NCBI GenBank assembly: GCA_037127315.1
Contig: JBBBDQ010001613.1
Location: forward strand, 62,001 to 126,000
Source: Ascarosepion bandense
Taxonomy: Eukaryota > Mollusca > Cephalopoda > Sepiida > Sepiidae
Reading direction: 5' to 3'
Length of the DNA: 64,000 nucleotides
How positions within the stretch are numbered: the first letter of the stretch is position 1; each line of letters starts with the position of its first letter. Made by a program: the position numbers and the translations under genes. Below, piece by piece: positions 1 through 9,289 of this stretch. A model generated the notes under the pieces. The model did not search any database. It worked only from the letters and a program-made list of their open reading frames with translations, and had not been told where the DNA came from.

Positions 1-204
1 GTCTTAGCCGATCGCTAACCTAAGTGTGGGAGGTGTATAAAAATTCTTGAAATCCTCTGTTGAATTTGTGCCGTTTTGGATTTATATCGAAAACTTAGCT
101 AAAAGCACTTCGTCACTGTCAGAATACCACGTCCTCAAGGCACCCCGACTAATCACTGACCATTCTGGCCCTGGCCTTTGCATTCTGTGACATTATCTCC
201 AAAC
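1..204. other. Unassigned AT-moderate sequence
   Basis: No gene or confident repeat boundary seen. Positions 85-120 (a run containing aacttagctaa) resemble part of the old dispersed repeat at 7685-7720, so this may be a decayed copy of that family. Confidence 0.4.
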
Positions 205-505
205 CACTGTAGGCATCAGTTAGTGAGTTAACTGCCATACGTGATACTCGTTTGGGCGATCATGTCTCGAAAGAGACAAGACTGATTAGGCAAAAGATTT
301 TCCCTATGTAGGTTGGTATTACTTTCTGTCGTAGACTGGTTGCCAACCACGGCTATAGAACTCAATCTACCCTGCCATTTAACTCATAGCTAGAGGGAAA
401 AGTTTGAGCGGAAGTAATTGCAACGAATTTAACTAGAATTTGAACTTCGCTCCCCGATATCTCGTTCTGAGCCGATATCGACCGGACCTCAACGCACATC
501 CATGT
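205..505 (-). mobile_element. tRNA-headed SINE, octopus type (copy 1)
   Basis: The + strand shows the tail first: a 'gccatacgtgatac' block, 'gcgatcatgtctcgaaagag', 'gtagactggttgccaacca' and 'ctagagggaaaag'. The tRNA-like head follows near 440-505, so the element lies on the minus strand. The same blocks recur in the copies at 27296, 28466, 30948, 53938 and 54236. This copy is diverged in the head; the middle motif normally reading as 'ggattaatacctttcccaag' is lost. The family assignment is by recognition, with no database check. Confidence 0.75.
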
Positions 506-1164
506 AGGCATATCATAACCTAAATTACAGTCTGTTTTGTGATTGTATCAAAAATTATTCACAAACTCTAGAGGTGGGTTCTTGTTATGGTGAAACACAC
601 CTATTCTATAGTGAATAGACTCTCCCATCTAATTTAAGTAGGAGTAGTAAGAGGAACGAGGCTCAGTCGATGTTGGACGACATCTCCCTCCCATCATTTC
701 ATCTTTCATTAAATGTTTTAAATATATTATATTATTGTACATAAATGCATTTTTACTGTCATGGGTTTGTTTCCCCCTTTTTTAGGTGTCCCTTGTAAAT
801 ATGTAGTATTGTGGTGTATGAAGGATTGTGAGGTGATGGATTGGTTCTTGTGGTGAATGCGCAAATTGTAGTGAGTAAATGAGTCGTGATAGTATTTAGC
901 TAAGTATAGGATAGCTAGTGAGTACCAACCTCTACCTCTCCCTTTTAGGCCTTGTGCCATAATTCATTGTATTTTTACATGAATAAATATTCAGTCGATG
1001 TTGGACCATAGTAGTCGACAGTTAGTCGAATACGAAAGTAGTCAGTGACTTGGCAAGATTACACTGCATAATAAATATATCAAGTTCTTAACGTTTTGTA
1101 CGTTGAACCTATTAGGACCAACTATCACAATACTGGCCTCCACTGCGAAAATAACTCCACAACA
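506..1164. other. No recognisable feature
   Basis: Contains two copies of a 15-bp word, tcagtcgatgttgga, near 664 and 991. There is no coding signal: the short open frames have no recognisable domain or codon bias. Confidence 0.5.
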
Positions 1165-1235
1165 TACACCCAGTCACCCCTTGCATCTTAATGGCATTAT
1201 CGCCTGGCTTGGGGTGAATTGATATTAAAAACATT
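1165..1235 (+). mobile_element. Degenerate LINE 3' terminus
   Basis: Reads as a decayed form of the 3' end shared by the LINE copies at 11035-11090, 17900-17965 and 34730-34790: a 'cccttgc' block, then 'ggcttggggtgaa' and a short gattaaaaa-like tail. Only the last 70 bp survive. Confidence 0.5.
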
Positions 1236-1805
1236 GTTCAAGTCTATCTTCTCCATATATCTGCAAAAACTACGTATAACTACTTACTCCCCCTGTCTTG
1301 AGTGGCTTCCGGGCCTTGTACAAGGTGAACATCACAATTAAAAAAAAGACCATTTGTGAGAAAGTGAACGTAACTGATTAACAGTGATTCCACTACAGAT
1401 TCCACTGATAAAAGATAATGTCACAAAAAATGCTGGAAATGTTTCCGATAGAACCTTTTGTGTGTATCCAGCCTGTCCTTTTATAGATCTGCAGTATCCA
1501 TTCTGATAACGCGAAACGCAATCATGTTCATAAACAATAGTAATTATTCAATTATTTTTTTAGACCGGCATTGCATTATGTAGACGAACACGGCAAGTAC
1601 TGGCCTCTTTCCGGTCAGCTGAGCAGACTGATTTAGCCCCTCCTCCATGAGGCATAAAATGGTGGTGGTGGTGGATCATAAAAAAAGCTGGTCGAGACCG
1701 GAGGTGTTGGCTAACTGAAAAGGAAAACAAAAGAAGCGGGGTAGGAAGACTTTAACTATCTCCAATTGAGTCCAGTTCAATTTAGATTAACGACTAGGGA
1801 AATAA
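1236..1805. other. No gene; short GGT microsatellite
   Basis: A (GGT)5-type run lies at 1661-1675. Otherwise nothing recognisable. Confidence 0.4.
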
Positions 1806-1806
1806 T

Positions 1807-1838
<32 letters not shown>

Positions 1839-1915
1839 GGCATATTATCCGGGAGTTTTCATTTACTCTGTTTCGCCCTTCGGATCCAGTATTTTTTTTT
1901 TTTTTTTTGCTTCCA
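1806..1915. repeat. Poly-T tracts
   Basis: Two T homopolymer runs (about 1810-1838 and 1890-1908). The Phe-rich open frame across them is a product of these runs, not a gene. Confidence 0.8.
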
Positions 1916-2615
1916 TTATTCACTTATTTATTTTTTATTGTTTGTAAATTATTTTATTTTGTTTTATTTATTCGTTGGACCTGGGTGGTTGGCGCCGAAA
2001 CGGCGTTAATTAGCCCAAGCGCCATTCATCAAGACAGTGAGGATTACTACCAGTCCATTGGTCCGAAACAAATTCGATGTCAATTTCATTCCGACCGGAT
2101 ATGTTTGACTGGGGCGTCGAACATCTTACTTTATTTATATAATTCTGCTATCCTTAAAAAAACAAAAAAACAAAAAAAAAACAAATACATAAAAATAGAA
2201 ACTCACAAATAAACATGTTTCACCTTTGACCTCAGACAGGTTGATTTAGGTGACAAGTGTGTACTACAAGAAAATAATAAAAAAATACTATTAAAAAAAT
2301 CCCCTTGATTCCCATTACCCCGCCTATTTTATCATTCGTGATAATTTATGCACCCTATTCGGTTGAGTGCGTCTCAGTCGTCACATAGACTGGCGCCATT
2401 TTGTTTTTTTGATCCAATATCTCTGCAGGAGAATTCTTTAAAGGACGAAATTAAAAGTCTAAAGCTAGGTGTTGCAGATGATGCGACAACCTCACTGCTG
2501 CTTTTACCACAGTCAATCGGTCGAATTCAGCCAATTATGGGTATTAAATATTAAGCTTATGCCACGGGGATCTTTGCATGGGTCAAATACATAGAACGCA
2601 ATAAATAATTATATT
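1916..2615. other. No recognisable feature
   Basis: AT-rich with an A-rich stretch at 2155-2200. Two short open frames here lack any motif. Confidence 0.4.
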
Positions 2616-2617
2616 TT

Positions 2618-3132
2618 CTCTTATTCTGAGTCCATCCTGTACATATATAAATCTACCATCCGCCCGTGTATTGAATAGTGCTGCCATATCTGGTCGGGTG
2701 CTCCTAATATTGACCTCGGGGTTCTTGACAAAATCCAACGGAGAACCTGTAATGTGATCGATACCGACTTGGCAGCTCGGCTCCGATCGCTCTCTCACCG
2801 GTGTGACGTAGCTTCCCTGTGTCCCTTCTACAAATACTTTCACGGCTTCTGCTCCAATGAACTTGCTCACTGTTGCCCCCTATGTATGAATTTACACGAG
2901 CTACTAGACTAAGAATTAGGTCCCATCCTTTTACAGTGAAACCGATAAAATATAACCGCAATTTCTACTCTAACATCTTTTCACGCACTTCCCGCCTGTT
3001 GAATTCCCTTCCATATACTTGCTTCCCCGACAGCTACAATCTCCAGGAATTTAAATGTAATGTCAATAGACATCTCCTATCTCACTAACTTGCATCCTTT
3101 CTCCCAAGCTCTTTTCTCCATCCACTCCATGT
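2618..3132 (+). mobile_element. Jockey/CR1-type LINE, 3' coding fragment (copy 1)
   Basis: 5'-truncated non-LTR retrotransposon. The frames encode, with frameshifts, the region after the reverse transcriptase: a 'YKSTIRPCIEY'-like segment near 2650, 'CNVIDTDLAARL' near 2750, 'YKYFHGFCSNEL' near 2830, then the end 'CFPDSYNLQEFKCNVNRHL' at 3022-3080 and a stop. These blocks recur at 17340-17770, 19670-20100, 27800-28150, 34250-34590 and 53310-53760. Part of the 3' UTR is present to about 3132, but the terminal gattaaaa tail is missing. Non-functional. Confidence 0.9.
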
Positions 3133-3249
3133 GGGAGCAATATACAATGGTCATTTATAAATATGTTTTTCTGGTAAGATAAAGTGTTTGTACAACACAT
3201 AAAATCAACTTATCTAGAAGGTGATTTTCTAAGCGTAGCTTAGATGTAG

Positions 3250-3366
3250 AACAAGGCTAAAAGTTAGAGACACCCAGTGAGGACCGAACTCACCACTCAA
3301 TTGTAATGATTCTAGCAAGACAAGCTTTGCTAAGCACTACACCAACTCGAGGTACCCCTTGCCTAT
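3250..3366 (-). mobile_element. Possible tRNA-derived SINE head
   Basis: On the minus strand, the sequence near 3355 contains TGGTGTAGTGCTTAGC, fitting a Pol III A box. About 55 nt further on is GAGTTCGGTCCTCAC, fitting a B box. The spacing and order are right for a tRNA-like promoter, but the flanks are not recognised. Confidence 0.45.
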
Positions 3367-3644
3367 ATGTGTATATATATGAGACAATTTGAAAAATTTC
3401 CATTTCACTTATGAATAAGCTTCGAAATGGAGGTTTTTCCACACTCAAGTCTGAACAAGGGCTGGCTTTGTTGATATATTTTGTCAGGGATAAATCCTTC
3501 CATGTCAGGAGGTTTCTATTCAGAAATGATGAGGGTTGTTCTCGAAGTCCTGCTTTTAAGGAGAGGGTATCTTACTGCAATTGTAAGAGCCGAAGTGAAA
3601 CTAGTCAGCATTGGCTTATCTAAAGAACTTTCTATGAAATAGGA

Positions 3645-3700
3645 CAGGGGTGGGCGACCTACTGCACGCGGGCCACACATATCAAGCCAAGCAATATCCA
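3645..3700 (+). mobile_element. hAT-like transposon end
   Basis: Starts 'caggggtgggcgacctac' and continues to 'gcgggccacac', a pattern characteristic of terminal inverted repeats of hAT DNA transposons. The partner end and target duplication were not found, so this is an isolated end. Confidence 0.4.
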
Positions 3701-3954
3701 ATGGTACGGTTTGATGTACTAAGCAAATCTCTGGAAGACGAAAATTTAGAAAAGTCTTCAGCTATTCTCAGCTGTTAGACATCCCTTCCCCGATCTTTCA
3801 TCTGTTTGAAGAAAATTGGGCAGATCTGAAGGAGACGACCAACACCTGTAAATTTGTTGGTTTTTATTTATTTATTTTTTTTTTTTTTTTACCTTTTTCA
3901 GCGCAGTCTTATCAAATTATTAAATAAAGTTCCCGATTCTCAAAAAACATTTAT

Positions 3955-4400
3955 GGAAAAATTTCATTATTTAAACAATTTTAGTGTGGCTTAGTTTCTC
4001 ATACAACGTTATAATAAATCGATCCTCCATTTTGGAACCACTCGCTTTGGGGTCGCTTTGTTTTGTTTCTTTTGGGACGAGTTGTTGCTCTTGTTTTTGT
4101 CTTTTTCAAGTTTTCTTCAGTTCTTACGGTGACATCTTCCTTGGAAACTCCAAGAATGGCTTTATTAAAAAAATTTCGCAAAGGATTCATTTGTTGAATA
4201 TGCGCAAGCAAAAAAGTTAATTGCACAGGATCGATTTACTATAAGGTTGTATGAAAAACTGAGGCCCCAATCAACAAATTTACAGGTGGTGGTAATGTCG
4301 TACGGGCGAGTGGGTCCAAAATGGAGGATCGATTTATTATAACATTGTATGAAAAACTGAAACCCCCCCCTAAAATTGTTTAAATATTGAAATTTTTCCA
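3955..4400. repeat. Long inverted repeat (foldback element)
   Basis: Arms of about 93 bp at 3955-4047 and 4307-4400 are near-complementary. Each contains the motif atggaggatcgatttatta or its complement. About 260 bp lies between them. A partial extra copy of the right arm lies at 4226-4275. No transposase is present. This is probably a non-autonomous foldback or MITE-like element, family not recognised. Confidence 0.7.
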
Positions 4401-4983
4401 ATTTTCTTTTGTCAGTTGGAAAGTTTAGGCTGTAATCAATAAGATTGCACTGAAAAAAAGTAAAAAAGGAAAAACAACAAATTTAAAGGTTTTGGTTTTC
4501 TCCTTCAAGGTCCGCCGAAAATTGCTTTTGTTCTTCTTTCGGCTTTTGGTTCAACTTATTCCTGTGAGCGAATTTTCTCCCACATGTAAGCAGTGTTAAC
4601 CCTACAACAAAAATGCTTAACACCTGAACATTAAGAAAAATTGTGTAACACTCAAAGTAAAAAAGTATGTTGCCGATATGTAGCAACAGGCTAAGACCAT
4701 GCAATGGTAAGGCTCCCATTAATAATAAACACTTTAAAGTAGGTAAATGGAATGCAGGTCTTGGGTATGTAAATCGCGAAAAAAAAAACAGCATAGTTAC
4801 TTTTAAACTGAATTTTTAAAAATAAAAAAAGTTTTCTTGAAACTTTTATTTTACTTTTAATTGAAAGCTAAATGATTAAATTAATTATTTCCAGTAAGCA
4901 AACTACTCTGGTTTATTTCAAACAGAAATTATATTGACTGGAATATAAGAGTGAGATTTTTTACAAATTTTTTAATTTTCCGC
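4401..4983. other. No recognisable feature
   Basis: AT-rich DNA. A 103-residue minus-strand open frame (4483-4794) has hydrophobic runs but no motif and ends at an A-rich tract. I do not call it a gene. Confidence 0.4.
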
Positions 4984-5692
4984 TATTTTTTGAGCAATCG
5001 ACACATTTTTGTAAACAAAAGTTAATTCTCGGTTGTCACCGAAAAAAAATGGATGATGCAATCATTACATTTTCCATTGTAAAACAGTCGTAACGTTTGT
5101 TTAGCCGCTAACTCAAATCAAAACAAAAATGTCTGACAAAATTTCGAAAATGTTAGAAGGGATTCAAAAATTTTCAGAAATAATTAAAAATTACTTTGAT
5201 CTTTCCTCTTAATAATAATATTTTTTGAGCAATCGACACATTTTTGTAAACAAAAGTTAATTCTCGGTTGTCACCGAAAAATAGTGGGTGATGCAATCAT
5301 TACATTTTCCATTGTAAAACAGTCGTAACGTTTGTTTAGCCGCTAACTCAAATCAAAACAAAAATGTCTGACAAAATTTCGAAAATGTTAGAAGGGATTC
5401 AAAAATTTTCAGAAATAATTAAAAATTACTTTGATCTTTCCTCTTAATAATAATATTTTTTGAGCAATCGACACATTTTTGTAAACAAAAGTTAATTCTC
5501 GGTTGTCACCGAAAAATAGTGGGTGATGCAATCATTACATTTTTCATTGTAAAACAGTCGTAACGTTTGTTTAGCCGCTAACTCAAATCAAAACAAAAAT
5601 GTCTGACAAAATTTCGAAAATGTTAGAAGGGATTCAAAAATTTTCAGAAATAATTAAAAATTACTTTGATCTTTCCTCTTAATAATAATATA
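4984..5692. repeat. 235-bp tandem repeat, three copies
   Basis: Near-identical units begin at about 4985, 5221 and 5456 (period 235 bp). Each starts 'ttttttgagcaatcgacac' and ends 'ctttcctcttaataataat'. Very few substitutions separate the units, so the amplification is recent. Confidence 0.93.
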
Positions 5693-5759
5693 GACATTGT
5701 TTTATTAAGTTTGTGTTTTTTTTTATTCATACTCTGCTCTTTTATGCTATTTTTAGCGA

Positions 5760-5815
5760 TTTTTTTGGAGGTACCTATTTTTTGGAGGTACCTATTTTTT
5801 GGAGGTACCTATTTT
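5760..5815. repeat. 17-bp tandem repeat, three copies
   Basis: The unit ttttttggaggtacctat is repeated three times; each contains a GGTACC palindrome. Confidence 0.85.
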
Positions 5816-5994
5816 AAAGAACCATTTAAAAACAGTTTATTTTTATTAATGAGGTTTACATACTATTGTACATATTACTATATAAAATATATTGTAGAAC
5901 GGGTATTTTGACCTTAACTTGAATAAAAATATCAATCATGTTGGCACACGGAATCATTTTAAAACCCTAAATCGGCACATAATAAAAAAAAACG

Positions 5995-6125
5995 TTCTTC
6001 TTCTTTTATGTGTCATGTCCTTTCAGGACGTAGGCGATCATGGCTTTCCACGTTTCCCTATCCCTGATGGCTCTTAACATGCTTTCTCCTGTTACACCAC
6101 CCAAACCCCGCTCTGCCATCCACTA
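5995..6125 (-). mobile_element. Non-LTR retrotransposon C-terminal scrap
   Basis: Shares 'ggcgatcatggctttccacg' and following blocks with 6272-6400. It is a shorter, more decayed copy of that element. Confidence 0.6.
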
Positions 6126-6177
6126 GCTCAAGACCATAAATCTAGAATATAAATGGACAGAAACTAGCATGGCCACA

Positions 6178-6237
6178 AAATGAGGGATCAGTTTATATAT
6201 TGTTTATAAAATAGAATTGATCCTCCATTTTATATCC
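6178..6237. repeat. Short foldback hairpin
   Basis: 'aaaatgagggatcagttta' and 'gaattgatcctccatttta' face each other across about 20 bp. The GGATC core links it to the 3955-4400 foldback and the hairpins at 28372 and 54145. Confidence 0.55.
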
Positions 6238-6269
6238 AAATTATAATTTCTTATAAACAGTTGGCATAT

Positions 6270-6590
6270 ATATTCTTCTTCTATGTGACCTGTCCTTTCA
6301 GGGCGTAGGCGATCATGGCTTTCCACGTCACCCTATCCTTGGTGGCGCTTAGCACACTTTCTCCTGTAACACCACGCAACACCCGTCCTATCATCCACCT
6401 GATCAGGTCCTTCAAATATGTTATCCGCTGCTTTCCTCTGTCTCTTTTTCCTTTTATCCGGCCTGTGAGTATCAGATTCTCCAAGCCCTACTTCCTTACT
6501 GCATGTCCCAGGAACTTTAGTTGTCTCTTCCTTATGCTCACTATTAATTTTCCTTTCGTTTCCATTCTTTAAGAGATAGGATGAAGACAT
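6270..6590 (-). mobile_element. Non-LTR retrotransposon ORF2 C-terminal fragment
   Basis: The minus-strand reading 6484-6281 gives 67 residues beginning ENLILTGRIKGKRDRGKQR and ending near 'WKAMIAYALKG'. This is the basic GKR-x-RGRQR tail typical of RTE-like and related LINE polyproteins, just downstream of the reverse transcriptase. A frameshift separates it from upstream sequence to 6590. Related scraps lie at 5995-6125 and 12524-12905. Confidence 0.7.
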
Positions 6591-6894
6591 TGATGGTTTA
6601 GCATCAGTTTTGACATAGTTTAGTCAGTGCATTGAAGGAAGGCAAAACTGAGGTGAAGCGAGTGTTGTTGGAGTGAGGTTTTGTGGTATAGTTTAAATGT
6701 CAGGTCAGCGAATCATACTCAACAGACTGCTCTGAAGCAAATTCCTGCTAGAACTGATTTTGCCAAATCTTGCTCGACAACCAACCAATAGGAATACCTG
6801 GATGAAAGATCTTCACTTTGTAAGTCATCCGACAACATCAAATAGATCATCTTTGTCGTATTTGATCAAAATGGTCCTGAACTTCATTCACATA
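6591..6894. other. No recognisable feature
   Basis: Unassigned sequence between a LINE scrap and a dispersed repeat. No coding signal. Confidence 0.4.
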
Positions 6895-7023
6895 CTAGCA
6901 GTATAGCCCGGTTTGTCTCGGGTGTAATGATAGCTTTAAAACTAATCCATGGTCCTGGAGCTCAGACTCAGCCTAAAGAATATTTGTAATAATAAAATAA
7001 TTGCAACAACTTACCAATCGCAC

Positions 7024-7026
<3 letters not shown>
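6895..7026 (+). mobile_element. Dispersed repeat head, truncated copy
   Basis: Begins ctagcagtatagcccgg and runs through 'aaaactaatcc' and 'ctggagctcagactc'. The head is repeated at 7088-7165. The end (7000-7026) matches the 96-bp Tc1-end repeat at 29205-29228 ('ccaatcgcaccta'). The family is widespread in invertebrates but I cannot name it. Confidence 0.55.

Positions 7027-7027
<1 letters not shown>

Positions 7028-7086
<59 letters not shown>
7028..7086. repeat. (TA)n microsatellite
   Basis: About 29 uninterrupted TA units between two copies of the same repeat head. Confidence 0.97.
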
Positions 7087-7087
<1 letters not shown>

Positions 7088-7088
<1 letters not shown>

Positions 7089-7476
7089 TAGCAGTATAGC
7101 TCGGCGTTTCTCGGGTGTAATGAAAGCTTTAAAACTAATCCATTGTCCTGGAGCTCAGACTCTTTGGACGTTCAGACGAAAGACTAAAAAGCAATAGCTG
7201 TTTCCAGTTAAAGCGAAACCGTAGACTGAAAGAAAAATGAATGGATGTAAATCAAATTTTAATTTCCTGGTATCGATATCAAATAAATTTTTTTCGTCGT
7301 AAACTGAATTTTGAAGGCTAAATAAGTCCTCTGAGTAAATGGTATCATGGCTGAGACTAAGAACTGCAATTATACCTACTTAGAGCCAAACCCGAAACAA
7401 AAACTAAAATAAAAGGACTGAAAAAAATACAGGCATACAGGCAGGTAAACAGACACACACACACAAACATCTTGCC

Positions 7477-7529
<53 letters not shown>

Positions 7530-7837
7530 CGATTTTCTGCACTATTGTAAGAACAGCAACATTGAAACTTTTGAATATCGTTTCTGATGTCTTTGTCTAT
7601 GAGTGTATCAAATTTGATTAAAATCGGACCACTCCTTCTATAACCCGATTTTTTCGATTATCGATTTGCGATATTTATCGGGGGTACCTTGACACAAAAC
7701 TTAGCTAAGAACACTCGCAGACGCTTATAGTACAACTGTGTAAATCTTCAAGAAAATCGGTTCAGCCATTTCGGAGTCTATAGGTAATGGACACACACAC
7801 AGACACACACACAGAGACAAAGTTCCATTTATAAATA

Positions 7838-7840
<3 letters not shown>
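7088..7840 (+). mobile_element. Dispersed repeat, longer copy
   Basis: The head at 7088 is followed near 7750-7830 by a tail with 'aaaatcggttcagccattt', 'cggagtctataggtaatgg' and an (AC)n run. Head and tail together look like one old non-autonomous element or LINE UTR. A (TA)n array splits it at 7480-7526. Confidence 0.5.
7480..7527. repeat. (TA)n microsatellite
   Basis: About 22 TA units. Confidence 0.95.

Positions 7841-7842
<2 letters not shown>

Positions 7843-7880
<38 letters not shown>
7843..7880. repeat. (TA)n microsatellite
   Basis: TA run directly abutting the left arm of the foldback element at 7881. Confidence 0.93.
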
Positions 7881-7884
<4 letters not shown>

Positions 7885-8087
7885 AATTGTACATTAGAAC
7901 ATGTTCAAATTACAATCTACTACAAAGTGTACATTTTGTTTTGACATTGAAAGGACAATGTCTCATCAGGTAGTAAACGCTATTTTTGGAAAAAAGATCG
8001 GATGAGACATTGTCCTTTCAATGTCGAAACAAAATGTATACTTTATAGTAGATTGTAATTTGAACATGTTCTAAAGTACAATTTATA
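7881..8087. repeat. Foldback element with 87-bp arms
   Basis: Arms 7881-7967 and 8001-8087 are almost perfectly complementary around a 33-bp loop. Each arm carries gacattgaaaggacaatgtc or its near complement. No coding capacity. Either a palindromic MITE or a long hairpin RNA source. Confidence 0.88.
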
Positions 8088-8193
8088 ATAAATATCCATA
8101 GCTCTATTTCTATACTGAGCACTGTTTTAAATTAATGTTTTGAACGTTGTTAATATTTTCTTCCTTACTTATTCATTTGGATATATATATATA

Positions 8194-8212
8194 GAAATCG
8201 ACTGGAAAGTCC

Positions 8213-8272
<60 letters not shown>

Positions 8273-8291
8273 GGACTTTCCAGTCGATTTC
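8194..8291. repeat. 98-bp palindrome with (TA)n core
   Basis: 'gaaatcgactggaaagtcca' at 8194 is answered by 'tggactttccagtcgatttc' ending at 8291, with only TA repeats between. The whole segment is therefore self-complementary. Confidence 0.92.
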
Positions 8292-8447
8292 GACGTATGA
8301 GTGTCTAAAACAGTTAGACTGCCACACAATGAATTGTTTTGAGTGGTGAAGGCTTGTGTAGCACCATCCACACTTTTTGGAACTGCTGATAACAAACAAT
8401 CGGTGAAGAAGTTCGTCACGGATCGCATGAACAGCAGACCTCAGATA

Positions 8448-8605
8448 TTTAACCCGTAACTCGAGGGAAGGGACGGATTAATACCTTTCCCAAGGGTACC
8501 AGTGCGTAAGGGAATGCATAGTGTTCGACTGGAATTGGAACTCGGTTCACCGATTTCCCCCTCCGAGCCGACATCCGCAGCACCACAACGCACATCCGTC
8601 ACTAA
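8448..8605 (-). mobile_element. tRNA-headed SINE, octopus type (copy 2)
   Basis: Contains 'ggattaatacctttcccaag', 'ttcgactggaattggaactc' and the head near 8560-8605. The distal tail is missing. At its promoter end it joins a 5S rRNA-like piece in the same orientation. Confidence 0.8.
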
Positions 8606-8657
8606 ACGCTTACAGTACCTGGTATTCCAAAGCGGTCACCTATCTAAGTACTGACCA

Positions 8658-8660
<3 letters not shown>
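8606..8660 (-). pseudogene. 5S rRNA 3'-half-derived segment
   Basis: The + strand reads 'cagtacctggtattccaaag' then 'cggtcacctatctaagtact' and 'gacca'. This matches the complement of the 3' half of metazoan 5S rRNA (C-box region) with a few transitions. The rest of the 5S is replaced by (TA)n at 8661. On the minus strand it lies immediately upstream of the tRNA SINE head. Confidence 0.75.

Positions 8661-8696
<36 letters not shown>
8661..8696. repeat. (TA)n microsatellite
   Basis: TA run at the truncated end of the 5S-derived piece. A further (TA)n lies at 8876-8901, and the DNA between is AT-rich with no recognised feature. Confidence 0.93.
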
Positions 8697-8698
<2 letters not shown>

Positions 8699-9039
8699 AA
8701 TTCAGATACTTTAATCCAAGTGAAAAAAGCAGGAAGGTGAATTCCAAAAACCCGATCCTAATTAATATTAAAAATTTTATTTTAATATTAAAAATTGATA
8801 CAGGAAGAGAGCACCATGCAATAAAATATTACAGAGCAAATATAAATTAAAAAAGCATTAATTCAATGATGTTGTATATATATATATATATATATATATA
8901 TGAGTGTGTGTGTGTAATTTAAGAGAAATGTTTCCCCTAGTTATACGGATTTATTTCCGCAAAAATTGTATTCTTTAGAATAGTCGTCGGTAAAGATTAA
9001 CCTGTAAATTCGTATTGCACCACTATGGGCCAAATGCAT

Positions 9040-9262
9040 ACGTTCATTCAGACAAGAAGCGAATTCATCCGCTTCTGCCCATGAATACTAAAAAGTGACT
9101 TCACGCGGTCTTGACCATGAATACAACGATGCGGACTTCATGTGATTCAACCCGAGAATGCTGCGGATAGACATCCAGTGGTTCTACCACGGATGCTGTT
9201 TTCAGCGACTTTATGTGGTTCAACAAATGAATGCTGTGAAGTTCCTTGATCTGGTCCTAAAT
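9040..9262. repeat. Degenerate 36-bp minisatellite, left part
   Basis: Diverged ~36-bp units of the type tggttctacccatgaatgct ... agtgacttcat. The same unit resumes at 11100 beyond the LINE fragment, so the array was split. Confidence 0.75.
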
Positions 9263-9289
9263 CCTGTCGTCATATCACGTCGGGCGCCT

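Noticed and set aside
1988..2030. ttggcgccgaaacgg resembling a retroviral primer binding site
   Set aside because: No LTR end beside it and no retroelement sequence downstream.
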